A DNA stretch of 64,000 nucleotides, taken from Aphis gossypii (Eukaryota > Arthropoda > Insecta > Hemiptera > Aphididae). A program made the translations under genes and the position numbers. Where the stretch lies: the NCBI RefSeq assembly GCF_020184175.1, contig NC_065533.1:20172695-20236694 (forward strand), written 5' to 3'. The notes beneath the pieces were generated by a model. That model saw only the letters and a program-made list of their open reading frames with translations. It had not been told where the DNA came from and did no database searches. Below, piece after piece: positions 52,953 to 64,000 of the stretch (the first letter of the stretch is position 1; every line of letters begins with the position of its first letter).

Positions 52953-52958
52953 TTTATT
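52953..52958 (-). terminator. Poly(A) signal AATAAA
   Basis: On the minus strand, about 67 bases downstream of the stop codon of the 53,025-53,234 exon. An alternative reason for the motif is simply AT-richness. Confidence 0.4.
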
Positions 52959-53024
52959 ATTTTGTTTTTATCACGTATTTACTTTTTTTTCACTCTGTTG
53001 TAGCCGATTTCTGACAGTTTAGTT

Positions 53025-53234
53025 TCACCGCCCCATGTCCGCTATTCCGCTATAAGTAACTTTAAGCTTCTCCTCTACATCAACGGCCACCCGCCCATAA
53101 CTAGCTATCACTCGACAGGATAAATCGAAATGACAGTTACCTATCTCTGTGTCATGTCTAACAAAAACGTATTCAATAAATACGCCTGCCGGCACTCTTT
53201 CCACACGCGTAGTATGTAGCAAATTCTCACCCAA
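53025..53234 (-). CDS. C-terminal coding exon, product unknown
   Basis: After a CAG acceptor (ATTGAGGCAG) the minus strand has exactly 70 codons (69 residues plus TGA) in phase 0. Codons follow a purine-N-pyrimidine pattern over most of the length. The peptide is mixed and well balanced, for example RVPAGVFIEYVFVRHDTEIG and YGRVAVDVEEKLKVTYSGIA, with alternating strands suggesting a beta-rich domain. The open frame extends upstream to about 53,357 without an ATG, which fits an exon rather than a complete gene. AATAAA lies 67 bases after the stop. Phase 0 matches the exon candidates at 57.15-57.85 kb. No family was recognised. Confidence 0.5.
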   Translation of the reverse strand: MGENLLHTTRVERVPAGVFIEYVFVRHDTEIGNCHFDLSCRVIASYGRVAVDVEEKLKVTYSGIADMGR

Positions 53235-53359
53235 CTGCCTCAATATAATAGTATAATAGATTATATTTCGGTTGCGAAACCTGGTCCGTAAATCTCCTTT
53301 TCCAATATTTATTTTACCGTACAGTATTTTTATTGTATTATAATTTTTTCGCACCAATA

Positions 53360-56300
53360 AACTAAAGCTTATATTGTGCCATTATATTCGATTGAATAAT
53401 CCATTGAACGTGCTTACACTTATTTATTTCGGTAAACGTATCGTTCTTAAACGATTTAGAATACTTGCAACGCGCTGCATTATTTACAAGGAAATTTGGA
53501 TTTAAACTTTCAAAATTGAAAGATAACTCATATTTTTAATTTCACATTTTGTAAAACCAAAAAATTCACGAGTTAGATAATTCATGCGGTAGGACACCGC
53601 GCACTACGCTTTATTGGTTGCTTTATGTGTCAATTTGATTAAAATTAAATTGGTTATAAATTGAAAATAAGAAACTATTGGTAAATATTCGGATTTAATA
53701 AGTGTATACAATAGTTCAACATATACAACTTAGAAATATGATAGAAAGTATAGTGTAATAAATTAAATTTATAAAATATTTAAAAATCAATATTGAAAAC
53801 AAAATTATACCACGATAAATAATTATAATCACTGTGAATATTATATGTTTACATTCAAAAGACTTTCAAACACTTACATATACGCCAGCGAATTTTTGAT
53901 TAAAACAATTGTCAAACAACATAATTCATAATACATGGACGTTTGGCCATTTAGGTATATATAGTAATTCGATAAAATATACTACGCTGATAATAATGCA
54001 TTTTTTAGAGAAATTACAAACGTGTACAAAGATCCAGTAATCAAACCCCATACAAAATATATTTTGCATAAATGCATAAGTTGTTATAAAAATTTACCAA
54101 CACATTTATTTATCTGTCAAGTTAATAATGATACGTGATATTTTACTATTTTCAATTATATAATCATGCTATATGATCAAATCACACTTATCTACGTTTG
54201 CCATATTTTATTTTTAATAATCTTAATATTATATCGACACCAACCGTCCAACCAGTGAAAATAAGAAAATCATTTAGAAATTTGATTGCCGACCATTCTT
54301 TACCCTACTCGATGTTGTTCATTAGATCATATACACTATACAGAGAACTCCGCATTATTAAGTTAGAGTAAAAATAAATTCAAACGTGTGAAGGTATGCA
54401 CAGTGTATATTCTGGTCACCCTTAATGAAATGCGTATCTTGTCATCCTATACCTACGACAAATTATGTTTTACATCTAATGCCAGACTAGTTGAAACAAA
54501 ACACGTGCAACTAAAAATCACGTTGCCGAACGGAAGAGTATAGCTGTTGTTATTCTATTGACTGCTATAGTATATGCTGAATTAAAAGAAGTGTAGAAGT
54601 ATACGCGTTTTTATAATATAATATACGTCTGTGAATGACAATTGCCTATATGCCTATATTATTATCCGACTACTGCAATAATCCGGTATTACAATAACAA
54701 TATGCTTATGCATATAATTAAGTAACGAGAAACTATTTTTAGAATCTGATTAAATAAAAAAATATGCCATAAAAGACTTATATTCATATTCAAATAGTAC
54801 TACGTTCTTGTTACATAGATAGGTGTTTTTATAATTATTATTCCAACTGCCAAATCAGTGAAGTCACATGTACTACACAAGACAATATATACAACAACAA
54901 ACACAGTATTTAAAAAGTCATTTTTTTTTCACTGTAATTTCATATCACATCTCGTCGATAATAAAATATATCTCTACGAAAAGCGAACGTTACATTAATA
55001 TGCAAGACAGACAATATTTTATGTTTAATATGGTATTGAGTTTCGGACACTATATATAGACCAAATAATATTTAATGCATAAATGTATAGAATTATAGGG
55101 AGTTAAAATAACTTATACATAAAATCTTTAAAAGTCTACGGTATTCAACTATTATACTACCAAAACGAATCAGGAATTCGACTAGTGTAGTACTTTAAAT
55201 TATTTAGAACCCAAATATTATTTATTAATTAAAAAAATTTAGAAATCAATTCATATGCGCATCAATCGCAATACATCACGTGGAGTAAAAAAGTGCGTAC
55301 GTACATCGTTCAATATTACATAGAATATTAACATTGACCTATTCTGTAGGTATACAGTTGATTTTTATACAAATATCCCCTAGATAATGGATTATGATTT
55401 AGATAGTTTATATAACTTCAGTGCGTGTTTATAGTGCATTGAAAAATATCAACGTAGGCGCTCCATTTTGGTGTTTTAGTTTCATTTTAGCATATTATCG
55501 TAAGCGGGGACTGAACCCTTTTAGCTAGCACCCCATTTTTATAATACAAGTATGCACATATTATAATATTATGTATATAATATACGCAAAATTATAATTT
55601 CGATCCCTCGTCACCAAAGTTTGTGCATTTAACAGGTAGCATAACTAATATAAGTTTTAAATAGCCGTTATACTGTCTTCATCGTTTTCGAACAAGGTCA
55701 TGTACAAGTACGCACTTATTATGATTAAATTAAGGGAACGCAATTTCGTTTAAAAAAAAAAATAATAAACATGCAATTAAAAAAGTATATATGTTCGTAC
55801 GCTTAAAACGCTGAAACACTAAAATAAAATAATGCTTTTAAATATATTAAATTAGTAAATATACATCATTAAAAAAGCCCTCAAGTAGGTAATCGCTCTG
55901 TTATACAGTAGATGTCGAGTATACCTCATCATTGAGTATATAAGTATAATGAATGTGTTGTATTTGAATTAAATGAACAATCATTATATATAGTATATTA
56001 TACGTATGATAAAAAATAAATCTAAGCAAATACAATTTAATAATTATTTCACAATAGTATTAAAATATTATTAAAGTAGATTTCTGCTATTAACAAAGTA
56101 TATATATTTTATATAGATATTATATTATATATTTTCTATTTTTCAACTAAAATTTAACTTCAAAATTGATAATCAGAGCATTTTTTCTACTAGAAAAATT
56201 GTCATCACAAAAATTAATTGAAAATTTAAAGAAAAACACACGCTATTTCTCTGCTCAGAATTTAAAAGTTAAAATTAAAATATATACTATTTTAATTAAC

Positions 56301-57152
56301 TAATACAATTAATTACAATCACTATTTGCTGCAATACTTGATATTACAAAAATAAATAATAATTCAGTTTAGTCAAATTATTTTTAGTTGACAAAAAAAC
56401 CATCACCTGTTTTTAAGAATTAATAATTATTTATTATGATTTGTGCTTATCGAATCAAAAGAAAATTGAATAAAAAATAAATTTTCAAATAAAATCTTTG
56501 CATGTGTTTTTATAACTCGAAAAATCTCTTTTTTACATTGACCAAACAACTTATTGGCGCATATTTAAGCAACTCCATATTATTGCTGATGTCTAAACTT
56601 AAATATTAATATACAGATAAATTTTACATAAAAATATATATACTAATACTTTATTAAAAACGACATTAGGTTTTCTAAAAATTCAACAATTTCAAAATAT
56701 ACACTAAAAAGTTACTATTCATAACTTAATAAAACGTTAGTGTTTAGCGATATTTGTTTAATCAAAAAAAAAAAAAATGTATACTGCTTATAATGATGAT
56801 TAAATATTTTATAATACATTTTAATAATATAATCAGTATTTGAAAAGATAAATTATTTTTTGTAAATCTATTGGAGCAAAATATTTAAAGTATAATTTAA
56901 TTTATGGTTCAAAGGACTTTTAATAATTAGGATTTTTAATATTTTTTTACAATAAATAAATAATTGTTGAAGCATATTTTTAATTTTTACATAACACAAA
57001 ATAAAATTGAATGCAAAATACTATTTCAACTTAACGGATGATGGACTGTGATACTTCTCTCTGTGTATTTTAGTTGTGAAAGTAATATATATATATTGCA
57101 TTATTGGATACATATATCTATCGGATAGGATTTTTTGAATATCGGATCTTAC
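53360..57152. other. AT-rich DNA, possible intron of a minus-strand gene
   Basis: No exon supported. If the candidates on either side belong together this is a 3.9-kb intron. It contains only AT-rich sequence and A runs (for example 56,766-56,777). Confidence 0.45.
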
Positions 57153-57239
57153 TCTGATTGCTATTTGAACCTCGTCACACGAGCGGTATCCGAAAAAAAA
57201 CATTGACCGTTCCGCATTTTTTAGTAACTTCCTAGCCAT
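57153..57239 (-). CDS. Candidate exon or start exon, 29 codons
   Basis: On the minus strand an AG is immediately followed by ATG and a 29-codon frame (MARKLLKNAERSMFFFGYRS, then CDEVQIAIR) that ends at an excellent donor, AGA followed by GTAAGA. Both ends are phase 0. The ATG could be the real start, or an internal methionine of a spliced frame. Without the splice the frame runs to 57,021. GC exceeds the AT-rich left flank. Confidence 0.4.
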
Positions 57240-57538
57240 CTATCGAGAATTGGTCGATCGGTCTTTTCACGACGACACAACATAATATAATCATCATCTT
57301 TGTCGATTTGCTAGAAAAAAGCTGACGTTGGTTAACATAATGATCGAATATACCCCTAACTTATACTATACCAATATCATATTATATAATATGCAATGGG
57401 TATTTTATACAGTATTACAATATAAACAGATGGTTCTCGTCCTGACTAGTCCGGAAGAGGTGTATAAGCTAAGGCGAAGACGTCGGCGGCGGTCGCGCAA
57501 TTCTACTATATACATATACGACTACATTTGGCCATTAC

Positions 57539-57628
57539 CGTGACAAACCGAGTGTGAACATTTGATTGCGTCACTAAATCACGCAGACGCGCTGCCGCAG
57601 CCTCTCCGTCGGATCTTTCAATTGCATC
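57539..57628 (-). CDS. Candidate internal exon, 30 codons
   Basis: A minus-strand acceptor with a long pyrimidine tract (TTTTTTTTCTGTTCTTTTTT, then CCAAAAAG) precedes 90 bases that end at a GTAATG donor. Of the three frames only one is free of stops; it starts in phase 0 and reads DAIERSDGEAAAARLRDLVT followed by QSNVHTRFVT. GC is about 50%. The charged, alanine-rich composition suggests a helix. Phase 0 at both ends allows joining to 57,744-57,846 upstream and 57,153-57,239 downstream (introns of 115 and 299 nt). A 70-nt intron to another AG at 57,469-57,470 would instead give a 17-codon C-terminus ending at 57,415. Confidence 0.4.
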
Positions 57629-57743
57629 CTTTTTGGAGAACGACGCGTGGAAAAAAGAACAGAAAAAAAATCTATTGTCCCACCGCCGAAACCTCCCGAC
57701 ACGAGTCACGTGTTTCTTTCTTTTCGACCTCCCTTCGTCTCAC

Positions 57744-57846
57744 CATCACACTCCCCAACCCACAATCAGCATCGCCGACCCACAAGCCGTGTGGCCACGA
57801 ACACTCGTTCGTAGTTCCCACGTGAATTCTCCCTCGAGCTCCGCCG
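57744..57846 (-). CDS. Candidate internal exon, 34 codons
   Basis: A minus-strand acceptor with a pyrimidine tract (TCTCCTCTTTTATTTTTCCT, then TGAG) is followed by 103 bases (one base plus 34 codons) and a donor ATG followed by GTGAGA. The frame that joins the next exon in phase contains TTNECSWPHGLWVGDADCGL. The other two frames are also largely open, because the segment is GC-rich, so the reading depends on the join. A CACGTG E-box lies inside at 57,819-57,824 and another in the intron at 57,707-57,712, so the island could instead be a promoter. Confidence 0.3.
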
Positions 57847-57849
57847 CTC

Positions 57850-59690
57850 AAGGAAAAATAAAAGAGGAGATATAAAGTGACGTCGACTTACAGAAAAAAA
57901 ATTTCTCAAAGATCGCACGCGACTAAGCGTGTGTATGCACATGATATTATAGAGCTATAGTCGATCCACACTGTTTCTCGTGTCGTGCTATTTTCACAAA
58001 ACAAAAAAATTTATTCGAAAAGCGATTTTCCGTTTTTTGCGATGACCATTATTGTGGTCAGAGCCCTAGAACCTCGTTGTGGAAAACACAAAAAATAACC
58101 AAACTCGATCTTCGCGATTGAAAACTAGACGGATCTCGTTAGCACATTCATATATATATAATATATAATATTATGTACTGATTATACTGTAATTGTATAC
58201 CGAATGGTCTATTTAACGTTTGACATATATTATTTCAAAATGTTATAGATTTTATAGATTGGATTACTCCAAAGTCCAAATTATATATCCTGCTTAATAT
58301 GAAGAATCTTGAATATTAAATTAAATATGTATGTTGTCTTTCAAAAGTTTATCTTTTAACCAAAACTCTATTTTTATTTTTTTTTTTTAAACGGCTTAAA
58401 ACTATGCAAATAAAAAGTATTTTCAGAAATGTTTGTGTTTTCTGAAATAATGTTGTGTCATTACGTTAAACGGGCACACAATACGACAATTACAATACAT
58501 AAGTGGTTTTCGTCATTATAATTTATGTACTTCCTCACACGCATGTACATATATTATTACATATAAAATATTGGGAAAGACTGCTACGCCTGGTTTAATT
58601 GTCTAAAATCTTCAAACAAAGTACAATACTCGTAGAAACCATCGTTGACTGAATAAAGGACCAGAAAAACGTCGCGTGGTGACCATGTTTTTGGAAACGA
58701 TTCAAATTGAAATTTTTCTTCGATTATGCATTTCTTTTTGTTTTTTATATCATCTCTTATTCAATTGATTAGGTCGTAAATTATACTGTACTTGACGTAC
58801 TGTGTAACTTCTATCACGCCATGAAATATAATATACTTACACTGTTTCAATTATATCAAATATTATGTTTGATGGAATAATATCCTACAAGGGATATAGG
58901 TTAAGTTCCGTAAATACTTAATACGTAATAACTAATACAACAATTTCTGTTTGGTTATTGAAACTGCACAGTTAAAATCAAAATTGACTATTTTTCGTTA
59001 CATGACTTAGGCAAGCATCATATCAGACTTGTATTTACATAATTTTTAGAACTAAGTACAATATTAAAGCTATATTGACGACAAAAACGCAGGAAAATCT
59101 ATTATACCATTTAATAGTATTATTTAGGACACAAATTTTGACCTACAATATACATTACTTACGTTAAAATAATTAGAACCTATCACCCAAAACGCATCAA
59201 AATACACACACCACTAATATTGTGTAATAACAAAGTGACTATTTTTCAATATAACAAAAATGATGATATATTTTTTTTTATTTATATATTATAAAAAAAA
59301 AATATTCCAATTTCATGTAAGTTATTATTTTTTTTTTTTTTTTTGATTAGTAGGTAGAATACAACAAAATAATGAAATATCATAGTATTGATAATAGTAA
59401 TAGATTATACATTATATTAATGTGTTCGAACCTATTTTCTGGATGAAGAATATTATTATGTCAGATATTCGTAGTCATCATATAATTATTGAAATTGCGA
59501 GTCGAACTCGGAATTTTGATACTTAATTAAAAACACCAATAGCACTATGATGGATTGTGACACTGTGGTTAATTTGATTTACGTGAATTTATAATATTTA
59601 AAAAATATAAAATAGGATATTATATTTATATATTTATATACATTTCACCATTGTTTAAAAATTTCTATACGATTTCTCGTTTGTGCGTCT
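57850..59690. other. AT-rich non-coding DNA
   Basis: No gene supported. A short T run lies at 58,378-58,388 and another at 59,328-59,344. Confidence 0.55.
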
Positions 59691-59695
59691 AGTGA

Positions 59696-60130
59696 TTTAT
59701 TTTTAACTCGAACCCACATGTATAAGTCGATCTAGCTAAGGGGCGATAGACTTGGAACTACGCGCGGGCGGAGCGGTCAGTACGAAGTACGAACACTGCG
59801 ATATTTCAACATCGTCGCTGCCGACTCAAATATGGTTTTATCCCGGGAAAACGTACTGAAATAAATCTGTGAATTTCGCAACATTAATTTTTGATAGTGA
59901 ATACGACCGGAGGAAGGGAAAGGGCAAGTACAGCGTAATGAAAATGTGCCGTACACCATCAAGCAATATATAATTATAATACGCCATGTGCATTACACGA
60001 ATCGGTCCGAAAACGACCGTAATAATATCTGCACTCGATACGCGGGCATTATCGCCGCGACGATAATTCATATACAAGACGCGCCATAATAAACGGACGT
60101 AATTGGATCAGGTTTTACTCGACCTCGGTG
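59696..60130 (-). other. GC-rich island, candidate minus-strand gene 3' end
   Basis: Minus-strand frames: one from ATG at 60,071 to TAA at 59,838 (77 residues, MNYRRGDNARVSSADIITVV at the start, more hydrophobic later), and one ending in TGA at 59,777 with a peptide such as STFSRDKTIFESAATMLKYR. An acceptor-like AAATTCACAG near 59,867 or a TTTCAG near 59,856 could splice into the second frame. AATAAA follows at 59,696-59,701, about 75 bases after the second stop, and GC falls sharply there. This resembles the confirmed-looking layout at 4.8-5.05 kb. Exon borders are not resolved and no family was recognised. Confidence 0.35.
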
Positions 60131-60451
60131 AACGAGGGATGGGGACCAGTTTTTAACTTTGGTAAACCAATGCAATTTCAGTTGTCATTACATTTTGGCC
60201 AAAGACAAGTCTAAATGCGTTCAAAGTGGACATTTTTTTTTCAAATCAGAAATCAATCATATTATTATTAAATCTCATATGAGATAACTTCGTGAATATT
60301 CCAAGACTATAGAAAAGCTTTATCAAGTATTCATCTTTAGAGATGGCCACCATACGAATGATGTTGTGTTCTTTACATAAACTGTTCGTTTGTTAGAGAA
60401 TCTATTAAATACGCGTTTAACGCTTTATCTTTTATATGTCATTTTTTTTTA

Positions 60452-61818
60452 GATTCTGAACGAAGTGATGAATGTATTGATTTTACAATGGTGTGTGTTT
60501 TTTTTTTTTTTGTTTTTGTGTCTGTGTACAGCATAACTAGTCGAAATAATGCTCCAATTTCAAACAATGGGGGTGATTTCCGATGTAAAAGTGAATATCC
60601 TTGGTGCATTATAGAGGTAAAAAGTTAACATTTTCCAACAGTTTTCAAAAAATTCGAGAAAAACAAAAAAAAAATGACGGAAAAACGGCAATTTTTACGC
60701 AAAACCAGTTTTCGACCAAATTTTTATGGTTGTAATTCAAAAACTAATCACTGAAAATACTTGAAATTTTCACCAAATGTTAATGTCAGTGGTATCCGTA
60801 TATAGTTAAATTTTCAAAAAATTTTGACTTTTTTTGAGTTATTTATAGACCACTGAAATTTTCGATTTTTTTGAGAAATTTTTTTTAAAGTGTCGATAAA
60901 AAATTTTTGGATGACCAAAAAGTTTTGAAAATTTAATACAAGGTTCCTTATGAGTTGTTTTTAATGTAGCTAAAAAATTAAAAATCGTTAGTCACAATTT
61001 TTTTTTATAAGCGTTTTTAGTTCAAATTTTTACGAAATCTGTCGAAAACGCGAAAATTTGCAAGTAATTTTGAAGTTGAAAAATCAAAAATTTTTTTCTT
61101 TTATAACTAAGTTTTGAAAATTTGGTACAAGGTTTTCCATACATTTTTCTTCAAATATCTGTAAAAAAAACTCTACCGGATTCAGACAAAAAATTTTTAT
61201 GAGTGTTTGAAATTTAAATTTTTACAAAAACCGCGTTAAATAACAGTTTAGCCTCAAACGATTTTTGATATTTGTTATTATTCAAAAAGTATAAGTCGTA
61301 GATACTTGAAAATGTTACCAGTTATTTAGATTGGCGTCTTATTTACTTGATTTAATTTTCAAAATATTTTGAGTTTTTTTGAGCTATTTATAGACAACTG
61401 AAATTTTCAATTTTTCTGAAAAATTTTTTTTGAAGGGTCGATAAAATTTTTTTGGCCCTATCAAAATACTTGAAAATTTTATACAAAGTTCCTCATATGT
61501 TATTCTTATAGTGATAAAAAAATTATAAGAATACATAGGCACAATTTTTTTTTATTAGCATTTGAAGTTTAAATATTGACAAAAATTCGTCAAAACTATG
61601 AATACTTGCAAATTATTTTGTAGGTATATTTCATAAAAATTTTTGTATAAGTAGCTAAGAGTTGAAAATTTAGTACAAGGTTTTTCATAAGTTTAGCTTA
61701 CAATTATTATAAAAGAACTTAAATTTTGTTGTATTCAGGCCATTAAAACATAAACCACCTTTTTCACCAACCACTAGATATTATATCCTAGGCTGACAAA
61801 TCATCTTCGTTCAGAATC
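60452..61818. mobile_element. Non-autonomous DNA element with tandemly duplicated interior, about 1.37 kb
   Basis: The ends GATTCTGAACGAAG (60,452-60,465) and its exact reverse complement (61,805-61,818) form 14-bp perfect inverted repeats, and the similarity continues with a one-base gap (TGAT). The interior holds two diverged direct copies about 546 bp apart: 60,806-61,072 aligns with 61,352-61,620, and weaker similarity extends on both sides to about 60,700-61,200 versus 61,240-61,750. There is no coding frame, and no clear target-site duplication. Sequence of this kind is common in aphid genomes as far as I recall. Confidence 0.75.
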
Positions 61819-61830
61819 GTTTTTCGTATA

Positions 61831-61852
61831 CAATGATAGGTACCTATCATTG
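61831..61852. repeat. 22-bp perfect palindrome
   Basis: The sequence from CAATGATAGG to CCTATCATTG is identical to its reverse complement and is centred on TAGGTACCTA. It lies 12 bases outside the inverted end of the 60.45-61.82-kb element, and may belong to it. Confidence 0.95.
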
Positions 61853-62036
61853 GATTCAAATTTAACACTCCTATAATATATAATAATGATCCATACGGCA
61901 CCTAATGTACAGCAGAGCGGTACTCACTTGCCCGCTTTTTTTTTTTTTTTAATTGTTTTTAAACTGACACCACCCCTACAGATTTCAGAAATTTACTCAA
62001 CACTGCTCCGACGTACAGACGAGAGAAAACAAGTCG

Positions 62037-62318
62037 TTAAAAAATAGACACACCACATATATTTGATGGAGGTGAAGGTATATAGGTGAAGTATAGATGA
62101 TGATCCACCGTTAGCTGCATTTTCTCACTTATATAGTGTATTACATAAATCTGACGAGGAGCGATGAATGAAAACGGAACAGAAATAACGTATATAATAA
62201 ATACAGATTTTATGCACATCGCTTTTATGGGAGAAAAATGATACGTACTTTGTGTACACAACTGTATATTATATATCCTTGTGATTTTAGACACCCCTCT
62301 TCGCGTTTTAGTTTTCAT
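62037..62318 (-). CDS. Small candidate ORF, low confidence
   Basis: A 93-codon minus-strand frame from ATG at 62,318 (MKTKTRRGVSKITRIYNIQL) to TAA. It has a hydrophobic middle (SVFIIYVISVPFSFI) and a polar end. No poly(A) signal or homolog was recognised. GC is slightly raised. It could be a small membrane protein or a chance frame. Confidence 0.25.
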   Translation of the reverse strand: MKTKTRRGVSKITRIYNIQLCTQSTYHFSPIKAMCIKSVFIIYVISVPFSFIAPRQIYVIHYISEKMQLTVDHHLYFTYIPSPPSNICGVSIF

Positions 62319-62339
62319 GCCCACTCGTGATCCAAGAGT

Positions 62340-64000
62340 TAATATTTTGTTTATTTGTTTTTATATAATATAATATGTATACCTATAATATTATACAGTA
62401 TAACGACATACAAGTAGCTGTAATGTCTCGACGTTCGAAATTTATTCGCGATATGTGTGTTTGATAAATACCGTACATAGGTATACTATAATAGCGTTTA
62501 CGGGAATGATTTTCTTCGTTTTCTCTTTAACCTTTATTTTTTTTTCTTTACCTACCTACGTTAAAACACTATTTTTATGGTTCTCATGACAGTGAATAAT
62601 TTACATTCATAATAGTTCAATATTTCAAACAATAAAAACAATGAACTATAAAATTACAATAAATTTCGTTTTTTGTCTCTCGGTTCATTTGACTTGATTC
62701 GGATTTCATTAGCGCTGGCATATAATTGTTATTCAAACATATGCTAAACATTTAACTTAACTATTATTGTGGCTTGTTATCATTGCGGGAGAGACGTGCA
62801 CGGCGTGTTTACAACAAATCTGTAGCAAGATTGTTTTCGAGGACAACGAGATTCTAATAGCGAATACATAATCTTGAAAAACCAATTCGCATCGCCTACG
62901 ACAGTAGTTACGTCCATGAACATAATTATATCGCTGTTTTAGTAGTTAATAATTGTACGGACAGCTGGTTTGAATGACAAAAAAACACACATACACACAA
63001 GTTTTGTGTACCAACATTAAATTAATACGTTTTCCGTGTCTGTGACTCACCGCATTTGACTTCCATATTAAATTACGAGAAGTCGCTTCTGTAAATCGTC
63101 CGCCATTCATTCACATAATTTACTTATGAATGAATTAGAATTTCCCCCCATTCAGATTTGCATAATAGCTGATTGTCGTCTCTAGAATTTTCCAAGATCG
63201 TTTTCGTTCTACAGACGTTCAGATTTTGTATAATTCCTGGTGTTTAATAATATTCACGCGGGTACAATTGTCGCGCACTGGTTATGTTTGGTTAGGACTT
63301 TTGTTAGCACAGGACCTTTTCTAATTAAGGTAATACCAAGGCGAGGCAAATAGTGATAAGTCTGCTATGGTCTTAAAATCATTTTTTTCCTAAGCTCGAG
63401 AAAAAAAATATTTTTTTTTTTTTTTAATTTCTTATATTAATCTTACCTATAACAAGACTAGAACGTAAACATTACAAAAAATGTATATTATTAAATTTAA
63501 CAATCTAGTTATTAGGTTTAATAACGGTCTTAAAAATGTTATTCGCATTACTTTTTAATCAATAGTTGTATTGATAGTTTTGTTAAGCTAAACTTCCTGA
63601 GAAAACTAATGAATTTATTACATATTTAACCGTATAACTAAATATATAGTGCTGTGTAGTTATATCCTTGCCACTAATGAATTGGTGGCTCAATAAACCT
63701 TTTTGCGCTTGTGTTGTATTGAACCCGCCGAATTGAACGCACAACAAACATCATTATGTTGTATGGTGATTAACGGTAAGTCGATACTCATATGGATATA
63801 TCGGTCTTTTGTCTCGTCCACTGACACGACAAAAGCAAAGTTAATTTAATCTACTGACTCAATTTCGATTTTATTTAGTGAGATCAACAAACGCGGGTGA
63901 CATTTCGTATCGAAACTAACATTTTTCATTCACAGAATAAAACAAATTATGTAACTAAAAGCATCATCAATCTATGTAATACGCATCTTTGCAATGTGGA
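62340..64000. other. AT-rich non-coding DNA
   Basis: No gene supported. A GTAAGT donor-like site at 63,777 follows a moderately GC-rich stretch (63,690-63,775), but no acceptor-flanked frame was seen. An A/T run lies near 63,401-63,425. Confidence 0.55.

Noticed and set aside
1..64000. tRNA and rRNA genes
   Set aside because: I looked for B-box-like GTTCGA motifs (for example near 18,631, 26,754 and 59,424). None has a matching A box or cloverleaf. No rRNA-like block was seen.
1..64000. Bacterial or endosymbiont DNA, CRISPR arrays, phage or operon structure
   Set aside because: There are no long contiguous ORFs, ribosome binding sites or spaced repeats. Microsatellites, splice-type signals and MITEs indicate a eukaryotic nuclear genome.

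Overview
The window looks like nuclear DNA of an insect, most likely an aphid or a close relative. It is very AT-rich (roughly 70-75% A+T by eye) and full of TA, TAA/TTA and AC microsatellites, long A and T runs and short TA palindromes. It carries five exact copies of the palindromic decamer TAGGTACCTA, and repeat sequences of a kind I associate with aphid genomes from memory. There are no operons, tRNA, rRNA, CRISPR or phage features, and no long reading frame. No known protein could be recognised, so every coding call is a splice-signal or composition argument, not homology.

Most of the 64 kb reads as intron or intergenic DNA. Against this stand short islands with much higher GC, and these hold the gene candidates. 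The best are: (i) a plus-strand gene 3' end at 4.15-5.05 kb (terminal coding exon, stop, GC-rich 3' UTR, AATAAA signal, then an abrupt return to AT-rich DNA); (ii) a 55-nt plus-strand internal exon at 37,940-37,994; (iii) a minus-strand terminal exon at 53,025-53,234 with a poly(A) signal downstream, plus three upstream exon candidates at 57.15-57.85 kb whose phases are compatible with it; (iv) a minus-strand terminal exon candidate at 43,187-43,289; (v) another possible minus-strand gene end at 59.7-60.1 kb; (vi) CpG-rich, promoter-like islands at 9.55-10.55, 17.8-18.45 and 46.15-47.05 kb, the second holding a start codon followed by a splice donor. Several GC-richer small frames at 12.5, 20.9, 42.1, 45.7-46.15, 50.7-51.0 and 62.0-62.3 kb are listed at low confidence.

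Mobile-element remnants are clearer. A 722-bp non-autonomous element (23,108-23,829) has about 29-bp inverted ends and a TATA (or TA) duplication, and a solitary related end lies at 39,731. A roughly 325-bp hAT-like remnant lies at 38,370-38,694. A roughly 1.37-kb element at 60,452-61,818 has 14-bp perfect inverted ends and is built internally of two diverged tandem units about 546 bp apart; a 22-bp perfect palindrome sits just outside it. A T-run/A-run-flanked segment at 2.26-2.38 kb may be a non-LTR retrotransposon tail.

Caution: in GC-rich islands of an AT-rich genome, chance frames look protein-like on both strands. Transcript data or protein homology would be needed to settle which candidates are real.
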